Assembly (NCBI GenBank): GCA_037140615.1
Contig: JBAXED010000001.1
Coordinates: 1-64,000, forward strand
Direction: 5' to 3'
Length of the DNA: 64,000 nt
From: CAINVV01 sp037140615
GTDB taxonomy: Bacteria > Bacteroidota > Bacteroidia > Bacteroidales > Prolixibacteraceae
Part shown: in pieces, positions 24,985 to 32,028 of the stretch
Layout: every line of letters begins with the position of its first letter
How positions within the stretch are numbered: position 1 is the first letter of the stretch
Made by a program: the position numbers and the translations under genes
The notes under the pieces: generated by a model
The model's database searches: none
The model's input: the letters and a program-made list of their open reading frames with translations, nothing else
Told to the model about the DNA's origin: nothing

Positions 24985-26121
24985 CCGATCTTTAAATACT
25001 TTCTCAAATTTCTCAAGCTTTGGTTGAATGACTGCTCTGCAATAAGGTTCACTCTTATGCAACCTGTAATACTCCTGATGGTAATCTTCTGCCACATAAA
25101 ACTTACCAACTGCTTCCACCTTGGTAACAATAGGCCGATCAAAGACCTTGGCTTTGTTGAGAGCGTCAATAATAGCTTTGGCGACCAACTCCTGGGTTTT
25201 ATTGTGGTAAAAGATGACAGACCTGTACTGTGTTCCAACATCAGCTCCCTGTCTGTTAAGCGTAGTTGGATCATGAACAGTGAAAAAAACCTTCAAAATC
25301 TCTTCTGTACTTGTCTGCCGGGGATCAAATACAATCTCCACAACTTCCGCATGACCCGTTTCACCACTGCAAACCTCACGATAGGTTGGATTTGCCAATT
25401 TACCACCTGAGTAGCCGGAGGTCACTTTTTCTACTCCTTTCAAACTGTTGTAAATAGCCTCAATGCACCAGAAACATCCCCCACCTAAAGTGATGGTTTC
25501 CATTTGTGCTGATTTATCAGAATTCAAAACTGCAACATCAGGCTCAAAATCCAGTGCGACGGAATTCATGCAGTAACGTTTTCCGGTAGGTTTTGGACCA
25601 TCATCAAACAAATGTCCAAGATGGCTGCCACATCTGCCGCAAAGCGCTTCGGTACGGTTCATTCCGAAACTATGGTCTTCGTGAAAAGTAATGCTGGCAG
25701 GATTAATCTGCTCAAAGAAACTCGGCCATCCGCATTCACTGGCAAACTTGGCATCAGACCTGAACAACTGAAATCCACAAGTTGCACAATAGTAAGTTCC
25801 TTTACCGGTAAAGTCCCAATACTTCCCTGTAAAGGATCTTTCAGTTCCTTTGTTTCGGGCTACTTCATACAAATCATTCGGAAGCACCCTCTTCCACTCT
25901 GCATCAGTGACGCTTAACCGGGACTGATCAGTTCTCGAATAATAGGGATTTCCTGTCTTTTTATCGTTGGAAGTGTTCATCTTAGAAATATTTGAGGGAT
26001 TTGTCTCAACTAAATTCTCTGAGGCATGCCTTACAACAGGGGTTGCATAACTATCACCGGTGAGTAACAGTCCAAGGCCAATCCATAAGAATAAGGAGTA
26101 TAAAATAGAATTGTAGTTCAT
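24973..26121 (-). CDS. msrBA: exported bifunctional methionine sulfoxide reductase MsrB-MsrA
   Basis: A 382-residue fusion that repairs both epimers of methionine sulfoxide. An N-terminal signal or anchor segment (about residues 5-27) points to periplasmic action. The MsrB domain (about 65-195) has the four zinc cysteines in CATCG and CGRCG, the motif ECGWPSF, and the catalytic Cys in KRYCMNSVALDF. The MsrA domain (about 210-375) has the nucleophile motif GGGCFWCIEA and the downstream GYSGG, GHAEVV and YRSVIFY segments. The order MsrB-MsrA is the reverse of the Neisseria PilB core (MsrA-MsrB). The 5' region has an AACGT-rich inverted repeat right before the start. Confidence 0.95.
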   Translation of the reverse strand: MNYNSILYSLFLWIGLGLLLTGDSYATPVVRHASENLVETNPSNISKMNTSNDKKTGNPYYSRTDQSRLSVTDAEWKRVLPNDLYEVARNKGTERSFTGKYWDFTGKGTYYCATCGFQLFRSDAKFASECGWPSFFEQINPASITFHEDHSFGMNRTEALCGRCGSHLGHLFDDGPKPTGKRYCMNSVALDFEPDVAVLNSDKSAQMETITLGGGCFWCIEAIYNSLKGVEKVTSGYSGGKLANPTYREVCSGETGHAEVVEIVFDPRQTSTEEILKVFFTVHDPTTLNRQGADVGTQYRSVIFYHNKTQELVAKAIIDALNKAKVFDRPIVTKVEAVGKFYVAEDYHQEYYRLHKSEPYCRAVIQPKLEKFEKVFKDRMKK

Positions 26122-26127
26122 ATTGTC

Positions 26128-26157
26128 TTTAAACGTTATGAACGTTTTACGTTTAAA
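26128..26157. promoter_or_regulatory. inverted repeat upstream of msrBA
   Basis: TTTAAACGT (26128-26136) and ACGTTTAAA (26149-26157) form a perfect 9-bp inverted repeat around a 12-nt spacer that itself contains AACGTT. It begins 7 nt upstream of the msrBA start on the minus strand, so it could be an operator or a hairpin in the mRNA leader. Confidence 0.45.
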
Positions 26158-26226
26158 ACTGCCGCAGGTTATATTCGAAATGCACCTTTGTGATTTTAAA
26201 ACAATATTTAACTACTTTTTTTAGGA

Positions 26227-26604
26227 TCAAAAGAGCTTGGTCAGGGCATTCCCAAAGAATACAGCCGTCAATCCAAAAAAAACACTCAATCCGGAGTAAA
26301 GGGCAAAATACAGGAAATTGCCATCTCTTAGTAAAGTCACATTTTCATTGGCGAAAGCTGAAAATGTAGTAAATCCGCCACAAAATCCAACAGTCAGAAA
26401 AATTCGCCACTCGTTGTTAATCAAATTTGTCCTTTCCGAAACACCAAAGATCAAACCAATCATCAAGCAACCAAGCAAATTGACAACCATCGTACCAAAA
26501 GGGAAGGCAGAGACAAGGCTATTTTGGACCATCCTCGAGGTAAGATATCTGGCAATTCCACCGAGAAAACTTCCGGAACCAATGATGAGTAACGTTTTAA
26601 GCAT
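26227..26604 (-). CDS. crcB: fluoride exporter CrcB/Fluc
   Basis: A 125-residue four-helix membrane protein of the Fluc family, dual-topology dimeric fluoride channels. Diagnostic motifs are GGIARYLTSR in helix 1, NLLGCLMIGLIFG in helix 2 and the pore motif GFCGGFTTFSAFANEN in helix 3, with the Phe and Thr/Ser residues that line the fluoride path. A single gene is present, so the protein should form a homodimer. I saw no fluoride riboswitch upstream. Instead the 60-bp gap to mqnA carries three GTTATGA heptamers. Confidence 0.94.
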   Translation of the reverse strand: MLKTLLIIGSGSFLGGIARYLTSRMVQNSLVSAFPFGTMVVNLLGCLMIGLIFGVSERTNLINNEWRIFLTVGFCGGFTTFSAFANENVTLLRDGNFLYFALYSGLSVFFGLTAVFFGNALTKLF

Positions 26605-26613
26605 ACTAAAAAA

Positions 26614-26634
26614 GTTATGAGTTATGAGTTATGA
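26614..26634. repeat. periodic element D: three 7-nt units before crcB
   Basis: Three exact tandem GTTATGA heptamers; in the sense of crcB the unit is TCATAAC, ending 9 nt before its ATG. The same family occurs at 60374-60401. Confidence 0.75.
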
Positions 26635-26664
26635 CGCCGCGATCTTGATTTCAGCTTAAGTACT

Positions 26665-27414
26665 TTAGATCACTTTTATCATTTTCAAAAACAACTCCAT
26701 CCCTTTCCTTTTCGAGTCATCCATATGATAAAAAATATTTTCGCGGAAATAAGTCTCAAAGGGATAATCAGGATATCGCAGCTGGTATTCGGCAATCACT
26801 TCTGGTATATGGACAATCCCATCGTGAAGTGCTTCCGAAAATTGTTTAACAAAGACATCGTCTATCGGTTTATTGGCTACCCAACAGGCAAAAACGAAAT
26901 CCAATCCAGTGAGTTCTTTCCAGCCTTCCCCGAGATCATAAACATAAGGAAACTTGGTCTCTGCTTCAAATACACGGTCTCCGATAATGACTCCTGCAGT
27001 ACATCCCCTGATGTCTTCTTCGATGTAATTGATGCCTCCATTTTTCCATTCCGGATGGATTTGCCAAAGATCTTTGGCCAAAATTTTAACCAATTGAACA
27101 GATGTACGCGACTGATAATCAAGCACAATATTTTTTACTTCCGCCAGCGGTACCTGACTAACGAGAACCACTGTCCTGACTTTACCTGAGCAGGCAATAC
27201 AATAATCTGTCAGGATATGGGCACCCTCAACGTCATTCATCTCAGCTACCGGGATAATTCCAATATCAACAGATCCAGATTTCAGTTTATCCGCACATAC
27301 AGAAGGGATATCCAGAGAAAGTTCGATGTTATCCGTGATCGAGGAGTGGGTAATTCCGTATAGAAAAGGCTTTGTATTCAAATAAGTAATTGCAGAAATC
27401 TTAATTTTACCCAT
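26665..27414 (-). CDS. mqnA: chorismate dehydratase (menaquinone biosynthesis MqnA)
   Basis: A 249-residue periplasmic-binding-like-fold enzyme that dehydrates chorismate to 3-enolpyruvoyl-benzoate, the entry to the futalosine route of menaquinone synthesis. The family start KIKISAITYLNTKPFLYG, the central VDIGIIPVAEM and the later RTSVQLVKILA and GLDFVFACWVANKP segments support the MqnA/MqnD family, and length and start favour MqnA. An in-frame codon six residues upstream is possible, but the ATG at 27414 begins directly with the conserved block. The pathway indicates that this organism makes menaquinone by the futalosine route and respires anaerobically or microaerobically. The remaining mqn genes are not in the window. 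Confidence 0.88.
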   Translation of the reverse strand: MGKIKISAITYLNTKPFLYGITHSSITDNIELSLDIPSVCADKLKSGSVDIGIIPVAEMNDVEGAHILTDYCIACSGKVRTVVLVSQVPLAEVKNIVLDYQSRTSVQLVKILAKDLWQIHPEWKNGGINYIEEDIRGCTAGVIIGDRVFEAETKFPYVYDLGEGWKELTGLDFVFACWVANKPIDDVFVKQFSEALHDGIVHIPEVIAEYQLRYPDYPFETYFRENIFYHMDDSKRKGMELFLKMIKVI

Positions 27415-27597
27415 AGTCGATTGTTGTTGCACAAATTTATTAAAGTTTCGAGTTGATTCTCTAAAAGATTACGGAATAAATGAACATCGGTAACACCAAT
27501 GAAAGCATCATGAGCAAATGCCCATAAAAGAAGGTGCATAATACACTGAGGGTTCCATGTGGTTAATAAAAAACAAATTATATACACATGAAAATGT

Positions 27598-27605
27598 TAC
27601 TTTTG
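27598..27605 (+). promoter_or_regulatory. candidate -7 promoter box for purB
   Basis: TACTTTTG matches the Bacteroidota -7 consensus TAnnTTTG and lies 25 bp before the purB ATG. No clear -33 TTTG is present at the usual spacing. Confidence 0.45.
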
Positions 27606-27630
27606 CATTTAAATAGTAATATGTTTTCAG

Positions 27631-28980
27631 ATGGAATTGCAGATGTTAACTGCCATCTCGCCTATCGACGGACGTTACCGCGATAAAGTAGCTGAGCTTG
27701 GTAAATATTTTTCGGAATTCGCCCTGATAAAATACAGGCTTTTTGTTGAAGTAGAATATTTTATTGCACTAACAGAGATTCCGCTTCCACAGCTAATTTC
27801 CTTTCCTGGTCAAACAAAAACAGAGCTCAGAAAATTATGCACTCAATTTTCCCTTGAAGATGCTTCCCGCATCAAAGAGATTGAAAAAATCACCAACCAT
27901 GATGTGAAGGCTGTTGAATATTTTTTGAAAGAAAAATTCGACCAAATTGGCCTGGCACCTTACAAAGAATTTATACACTTTGGTCTTACCTCTCAGGACA
28001 TTAACAATACTGCCGTACCATGCTCCCTGCAGGATGCAATTAGGGAAGTTTATCTGCCTGCCATGAAAGGCCTGCTGGACAAACTTAATGATCTTTCAAA
28101 TGCATGGAAAACTATTCCAATGTTGGCTAAAACACATGGACAACCAGCCTCGCCCACCTTGTTGGGAAAGGAAATCAAGGTATTTTCGGAGAGACTGGAG
28201 GTTCAATTGAGTCAGCTGGAAAGCATTCCCTGTTATGCGAAATTTGGAGGTGCTACCGGGAATTTAAATGCCCACCATGTCGCCTACCCTTCCATCGACT
28301 GGGTCGGTTTTTCCAATCGGTTTGTACAGGAGGCATTGAAACTTGAACGTTCCCAAACAACCACCCAAATTGCCCATTACGACAATTATGCGGCTATATT
28401 TGATTGTATGAAGCGGATCAATACCATTCTGATTGATCTCGACCGTGACTTCTGGACCTATGTCTCCATGAACTACTTCAAGCAGCAGATCAAGAAGGGT
28501 GAAATAGGTTCATCTGCCATGCCACATAAGGTAAATCCAATCGATTTTGAGAATTCAGAAGGCAACCTTGGTGTCGCAAATGCACTTTTTGAGCATCTTT
28601 CGGCTAAGCTTCCAATTTCAAGACTGCAGCGCGACCTGACCGACTCAACTGTGCTTCGTAATGTTGGAGTTCCCTTTGCTCATACACTGCTTTCGATCAA
28701 GTCAACTATGAAAGGTCTTGGTAAATTATTGCTCAATGAGGAGGCTATCAAGCAAGATCTTGAGGAGAACTGGATTGTTGTTGCTGAGGCAATACAGACT
28801 ATTTTGAGGAGGGAAGCCTATCCCAATCCATACGAAGCCTTGAAAGAGTTAACTCGGGTCAACCGAAAAATTGATCAAAATGTCTTCGTTGAATTTATCA
28901 ATCAATTGGAAATTTCCGAGGATATAAAAGAGGAGTTGAGAAAAATTACACCCCAAAACTACACTGGAGTTGTCTCCTAA
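27631..28980 (+). CDS. purB: adenylosuccinate lyase (PurB)
   Basis: A 449-residue member of the fumarase/aspartase superfamily that splits SAICAR and adenylosuccinate in purine synthesis. The N-terminal AISPIDGRYRDKVAEL is typical. The catalytic His regions KTHGQPASPT and GLTSQDINNTA are present, as is the superfamily signature GSSAMPHKVNPIDFENSEGN with the flexible loop. An alternative ATG lies at 27643. The length matches the E. coli-type enzyme. It is followed after 17 bp by an ABC exporter gene that has a GTG start, so the two may be co-transcribed, although their functions are unrelated. Confidence 0.97.
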   Translation: MELQMLTAISPIDGRYRDKVAELGKYFSEFALIKYRLFVEVEYFIALTEIPLPQLISFPGQTKTELRKLCTQFSLEDASRIKEIEKITNHDVKAVEYFLKEKFDQIGLAPYKEFIHFGLTSQDINNTAVPCSLQDAIREVYLPAMKGLLDKLNDLSNAWKTIPMLAKTHGQPASPTLLGKEIKVFSERLEVQLSQLESIPCYAKFGGATGNLNAHHVAYPSIDWVGFSNRFVQEALKLERSQTTTQIAHYDNYAAIFDCMKRINTILIDLDRDFWTYVSMNYFKQQIKKGEIGSSAMPHKVNPIDFENSEGNLGVANALFEHLSAKLPISRLQRDLTDSTVLRNVGVPFAHTLLSIKSTMKGLGKLLLNEEAIKQDLEENWIVVAEAIQTILRREAYPNPYEALKELTRVNRKIDQNVFVEFINQLEISEDIKEELRKITPQNYTGVVS

Positions 28981-28997
28981 ACCAAATATTTATCAGT

Positions 28998-30818
28998 GTG
29001 AAAGGTCTTTATAGTTTATTGATCCGATTTCTTCCCCCATACAAAGGATATGTTATCATGAACGTTGTGTTCAATCTTTTGGGCGCAATATTTGGAGCAT
29101 TCCAATTTGCAACTCTTGCTCCCGTTTTGGGAGTATTATTCAATACCCAGGAAAGTGTCCCAAAGCCTGAATCCTGGGGCTTTTCTGTTGACAGTGTTAT
29201 AAAAAATGTTCTCTACCTGATTAGCAAAATGATTGAAACCCATGGCAAAGAAATGGTATTAATCTACCTGGGAATCTTTATGATTGTCATGGTCATTTTA
29301 AAAGTCGGTTTCACTTATATGGCCTCCTTTGTGATGGTACCTTTGCGTAATGGAGTGGTTTGTGACATCAGGAACCAGATCTATCACAAAATTCTGTCGC
29401 TTCCGATCGGTTTTTTTTCTGAAGAGCGAAAAGGCGATATCATTGCCCGCACCACCGGCGATGTTCAGGAAGTTGACAACTCCATATTCAACTCAATTGA
29501 AATGATGTTCAAGGATCCGATGATCATCATTATTTCACTTTGTGCGATGATCTACATGTCATGGTCTCTGACGCTGTTTGTCTTTCTCATGCTACCTGTT
29601 GTCGGATACCTTATCGGGAAGGTCGGAAAGAGCCTAAAAAAGCCCTCCATGAGAGGACAGAACAAGATGGGAGAACTGCTTTCAACCATCGAAGAATCCC
29701 TGTCAGGTTTACGAATTATCAAGGCATTCAATGCCGAACATAAGATGAAATCAGTTTTCGGCAGGCAGAACACTGAATATTACCACATTATGAACAAATT
29801 AATGTGGCGCCGCTATCTGGCTCATCCGATGAGCGAATTACTTGGAACCATGGTGATCGTTGTGGTTTTATGGTATGGCGGGCGTTTGGTACTAAGCAAT
29901 ACCAGTGAACTGACACCCCAGGGATTTATCACCTACCTAACATTTTTCTACAGTATTATCAATCCTGCCAAATCCTTTTCAACTGCCCTTTATTCCGTAC
30001 AAAAAGGATTGGCTTCGATGCAACGTATCGACATGATTTTATTGGCTGAAAATAACATTGTTGACAAGCAAGATGCTGTCCACGTAAAAGAGTTCAAAAA
30101 TAACATTGAATATCGTCAGGTCAACTTCAAATATATTGATGATGAAGTTCTTAAAAATGTCTCATTAACGATTGAAAAGGGAAAAACGATTGCACTGGTT
30201 GGTCAGTCCGGTTCGGGAAAATCTACATTTGTAGATCTTTTGCCGCGCTTCTGGGACATCCAATCCGGCAATATTCTTGTGGATGGTATCGACATTCGTG
30301 ATTATAAAATCGCTGACCTGCGTGGATTGATGGGAAATGTAAATCAGGATCCCATTCTATTCAATGATACTTTCTTTAACAACATCTCCTTTGGCGTTGA
30401 AACAGCCACGATGGAGCAGGTAATAGCTGCGGCCAAAGTGGCCAACGCCCACGAATTTATCTCAACATCACCGGATGGTTACCTGACCAATATTGGTGAC
30501 CGGGGTGGAAAATTATCAGGAGGTCAAAGACAGCGAATCTCTATCGCCAGGGCAGTGCTTAAAAATCCGCCCATCCTGATTTTAGATGAAGCCACTTCTG
30601 CCCTCGATACCGAATCAGAAAAACTCGTTCAGGAGGCACTTGAAAACCTGATGAAAAATCGTACTTCCATTGTGATTGCCCACCGCCTGTCTACCATCAA
30701 GAAGGCAGATCTTATTTGTGTCTTCCATGAAGGGGAAATTGTCGAACGTGGAACACACAACCAATTGATTGAGATCAAAGGTATATACAACAAACTCCAT
30801 TCTATGCAAAATCTTTAA
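28998..30818 (+). CDS. MsbA-like ABC exporter (fused membrane and ATPase domains)
   Basis: A 606-residue half-transporter that should dimerise in the inner membrane. Six hydrophobic segments lie in residues 15-330, followed by the nucleotide-binding domain. This contains Walker A GQSGSGKST (about 401-409), the Q-loop, the signature LSGGQRQRISIARA (about 506), Walker B PPILILDEATSALD, and the H-loop IVIAHRLSTI. The fold is that of MsbA/BmrA exporters. In Bacteroidota the lipid flippase MsbA is of this type, but drug or peptide export cannot be excluded. The start is GTG at 28998; the next Met is well inside the first helix. A bidirectional terminator follows. Confidence 0.9.
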   Translation: MKGLYSLLIRFLPPYKGYVIMNVVFNLLGAIFGAFQFATLAPVLGVLFNTQESVPKPESWGFSVDSVIKNVLYLISKMIETHGKEMVLIYLGIFMIVMVILKVGFTYMASFVMVPLRNGVVCDIRNQIYHKILSLPIGFFSEERKGDIIARTTGDVQEVDNSIFNSIEMMFKDPMIIIISLCAMIYMSWSLTLFVFLMLPVVGYLIGKVGKSLKKPSMRGQNKMGELLSTIEESLSGLRIIKAFNAEHKMKSVFGRQNTEYYHIMNKLMWRRYLAHPMSELLGTMVIVVVLWYGGRLVLSNTSELTPQGFITYLTFFYSIINPAKSFSTALYSVQKGLASMQRIDMILLAENNIVDKQDAVHVKEFKNNIEYRQVNFKYIDDEVLKNVSLTIEKGKTIALVGQSGSGKSTFVDLLPRFWDIQSGNILVDGIDIRDYKIADLRGLMGNVNQDPILFNDTFFNNISFGVETATMEQVIAAAKVANAHEFISTSPDGYLTNIGDRGGKLSGGQRQRISIARAVLKNPPILILDEATSALDTESEKLVQEALENLMKNRTSIVIAHRLSTIKKADLICVFHEGEIVERGTHNQLIEIKGIYNKLHSMQNL

Positions 30819-30831
30819 TGGAGCCTAAAAC

Positions 30832-30861
30832 AAAAAAAAGGAGCAAATGCTCCCTTTTTTT
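30832..30861. terminator. bidirectional terminator between ABC exporter and HU
   Basis: The stem GGAGC/GCTCC (30840-30853) has an AAAT loop, a run of As on the left and a run of seven Ts on the right. It serves the exporter (+) and the convergent HU gene (-). Confidence 0.85.
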
Positions 30862-30876
30862 GTTAGGCGGTGATCA

Positions 30877-31149
30877 TTACTGAACAGCATCAGTCAATTC
30901 ATTGCCTGCTTTGAATTTAACGACTTTTTTGCCGGCGATTTTAATGGTAGCACCGGTTTGAGGATTACGACCTGTACGTGCAGGACGATCAGAAACTGAG
31001 AAAGAACCAAATCCGACAAGAGCCAGACGATCGCCTTGTTTTAAGGCCTCAGTTGTTGTTTTTACAAAAGCTTCGATTGCTTTTTTGGCATCGGCTTTAG
31101 TCACTCCGGCTTCTGCAGCAACGGCATCAATTAATTGCGCTTTGTTCAT
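30877..31149 (-). CDS. HU-family DNA-binding protein
   Basis: A 90-residue histone-like protein of the HU/IHF family that binds and bends DNA as a dimer. The start MNKAQLIDAVAAEAGVTKADAKKAIEAF is the HU helical hairpin. The core LVGFGSFSV and the DNA-binding arm RPARTGRNPQTGATIKI, with its Arg-Asn-Pro tip, are intact. The 297 bp on its 5' side (31150-31446) contain no other gene; they should carry its promoter and that of the divergent tRNA pair. This is a general nucleoid protein of the HU type and not one of the long Bacteroidota variants. Confidence 0.97.
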   Translation of the reverse strand: MNKAQLIDAVAAEAGVTKADAKKAIEAFVKTTTEALKQGDRLALVGFGSFSVSDRPARTGRNPQTGATIKIAGKKVVKFKAGNELTDAVQ

Positions 31150-31400
31150 AACTAAAAAGGATAATAAATGGTTAATAATTTAGATTTTCCCGAAAGATTT
31201 TGCGTTTCTTCATTTTAGATCACCAGCTTTTATCAAAAGTGTTGCCAACACAATTTCTCCAGAAGGAACCCTCATTTGATCAGTTTTAAAATTAAAATTG
31301 TACAAATGATTTACTTGGACTAATTTCAATACAATTTTCTAAATATCAAAATTTTCCTACACTTTTTATCAACAGACCGTGTATTATTTTTTAATTGTTA

Positions 31401-31433
31401 TTTTTTGCCGATTGGAAAAAAGGTTTACTTTTG
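31401..31433 (+). promoter_or_regulatory. promoter of the tRNA-Ser/tRNA-Trp pair
   Basis: A -33-like TTTTTTG (31401-31407) and a -7 box TACTTTTG (31426-31433) are separated by 18 nt, the expected spacing for the Bacteroidota primary sigma factor. The box ends 13 bp upstream of the mature tRNA-Ser. Confidence 0.65.
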
Positions 31434-31446
31434 CAGTCGCAAACAA

Positions 31447-31531
31447 GGAGAGATGGCAGAGTGGTCGATTGCGGCGGTCTTGAAAACCGTTGTACCGTGA
31501 GGTACCGGGGGTTCGAATCCCTCTCTCTCCG
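31447..31531 (+). tRNA. tRNA-Ser (anticodon TGA)
   Basis: A complete cloverleaf of 85 nt. The 7-bp acceptor stem pairs perfectly (31447-31453 with 31524-31530). The anticodon loop CTTGAAA has TGA at 31481-31483, and there is a long variable arm as expected for a class II tRNA. The T-arm contains GGTTCGAATCC. The 3' CCA is not encoded. It reads UCA and other UCN codons. Confidence 0.96.
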
Positions 31532-31536
31532 CAGAT

Positions 31537-31609
31537 ACGGGTGTAGCTCAGTCGGTAGAGCACTGGTCTCCAAAACCAGGTGTCGGGCGTTCGAGTCGCT
31601 CCTCCCGTG
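31537..31609 (+). tRNA. tRNA-Trp (anticodon CCA)
   Basis: A complete 73-nt cloverleaf begins 5 nt after tRNA-Ser, so the two are one precursor. The anticodon loop CTCCAAA gives CCA. The anticodon stem CTGGT/ACCAG and the D-arm are standard. In the acceptor stem, pair 6-67 is T opposite T, a mismatch; all other pairs are Watson-Crick. The 3' CCA is not encoded. Confidence 0.94.
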
Positions 31610-31775
31610 CAAATTTCCCCCTTTCCATACAATACCAAAATTATTGCATTTTCATACTCTTCTGAGGGTGATTTTGTTTTGCATTTTTTGAACAAACATG
31701 GAAGAAAAGGCAAAGGATTAAAGGCCAAAAAATAAAATTAAGAATTACTATATCAGCATCTTACAATTTTTAATA

Positions 31776-31873
31776 TCTCGTCATTCATGTCTCATATCTC
31801 ATGTCTCATCTCTCATTTCTGCGATCTCCCATCTCATAACTTTCAACTTTCAACTCTCAACTCTCAACTTCTC
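31776..31873. repeat. periodic element C: fourteen 7-nt units
   Basis: Fourteen consecutive heptamers without a phase slip. The first nine are TCTCATG-like (with variants such as ATTCATG, TCTGCGA and TCTCCCA). The last five are ACTTTCA (twice), ACTCTCA (twice) and ACTTCTC. It occupies the 419-bp gap between tRNA-Trp and htpG, in which I see no other feature. The unit family equals element B. Confidence 0.92.
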
Positions 31874-32028
31874 TGACATAAATTCCATTGCCATTTTTTC
31901 AGCAAAATCGAAAATAGAAAGACATGTTCATGACCGAAAACTGCCATATAGTCAGCCAAAATCTATTGGCACAAGCTTTGATCCAAACTGTTGTCAAACG
32001 CAATAATTAATTTAAAATAGGTTTACAT

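Noticed and set aside
26605..26664. Fluoride riboswitch before crcB
   Set aside because: The gap is only 60 bp and is filled by heptamer repeats; no pseudoknot-like conserved core is visible.
31384..31728. Open frames across the tRNA region on the minus strand (114 and 73 residues)
   Set aside because: They lie antisense to two complete tRNA genes and have no homology that I recognise.
31776..31873. Possible CRISPR array
   Set aside because: Units are 7 nt, contiguous and degenerate; there are no 25-40-nt repeats with spacers and no cas genes.
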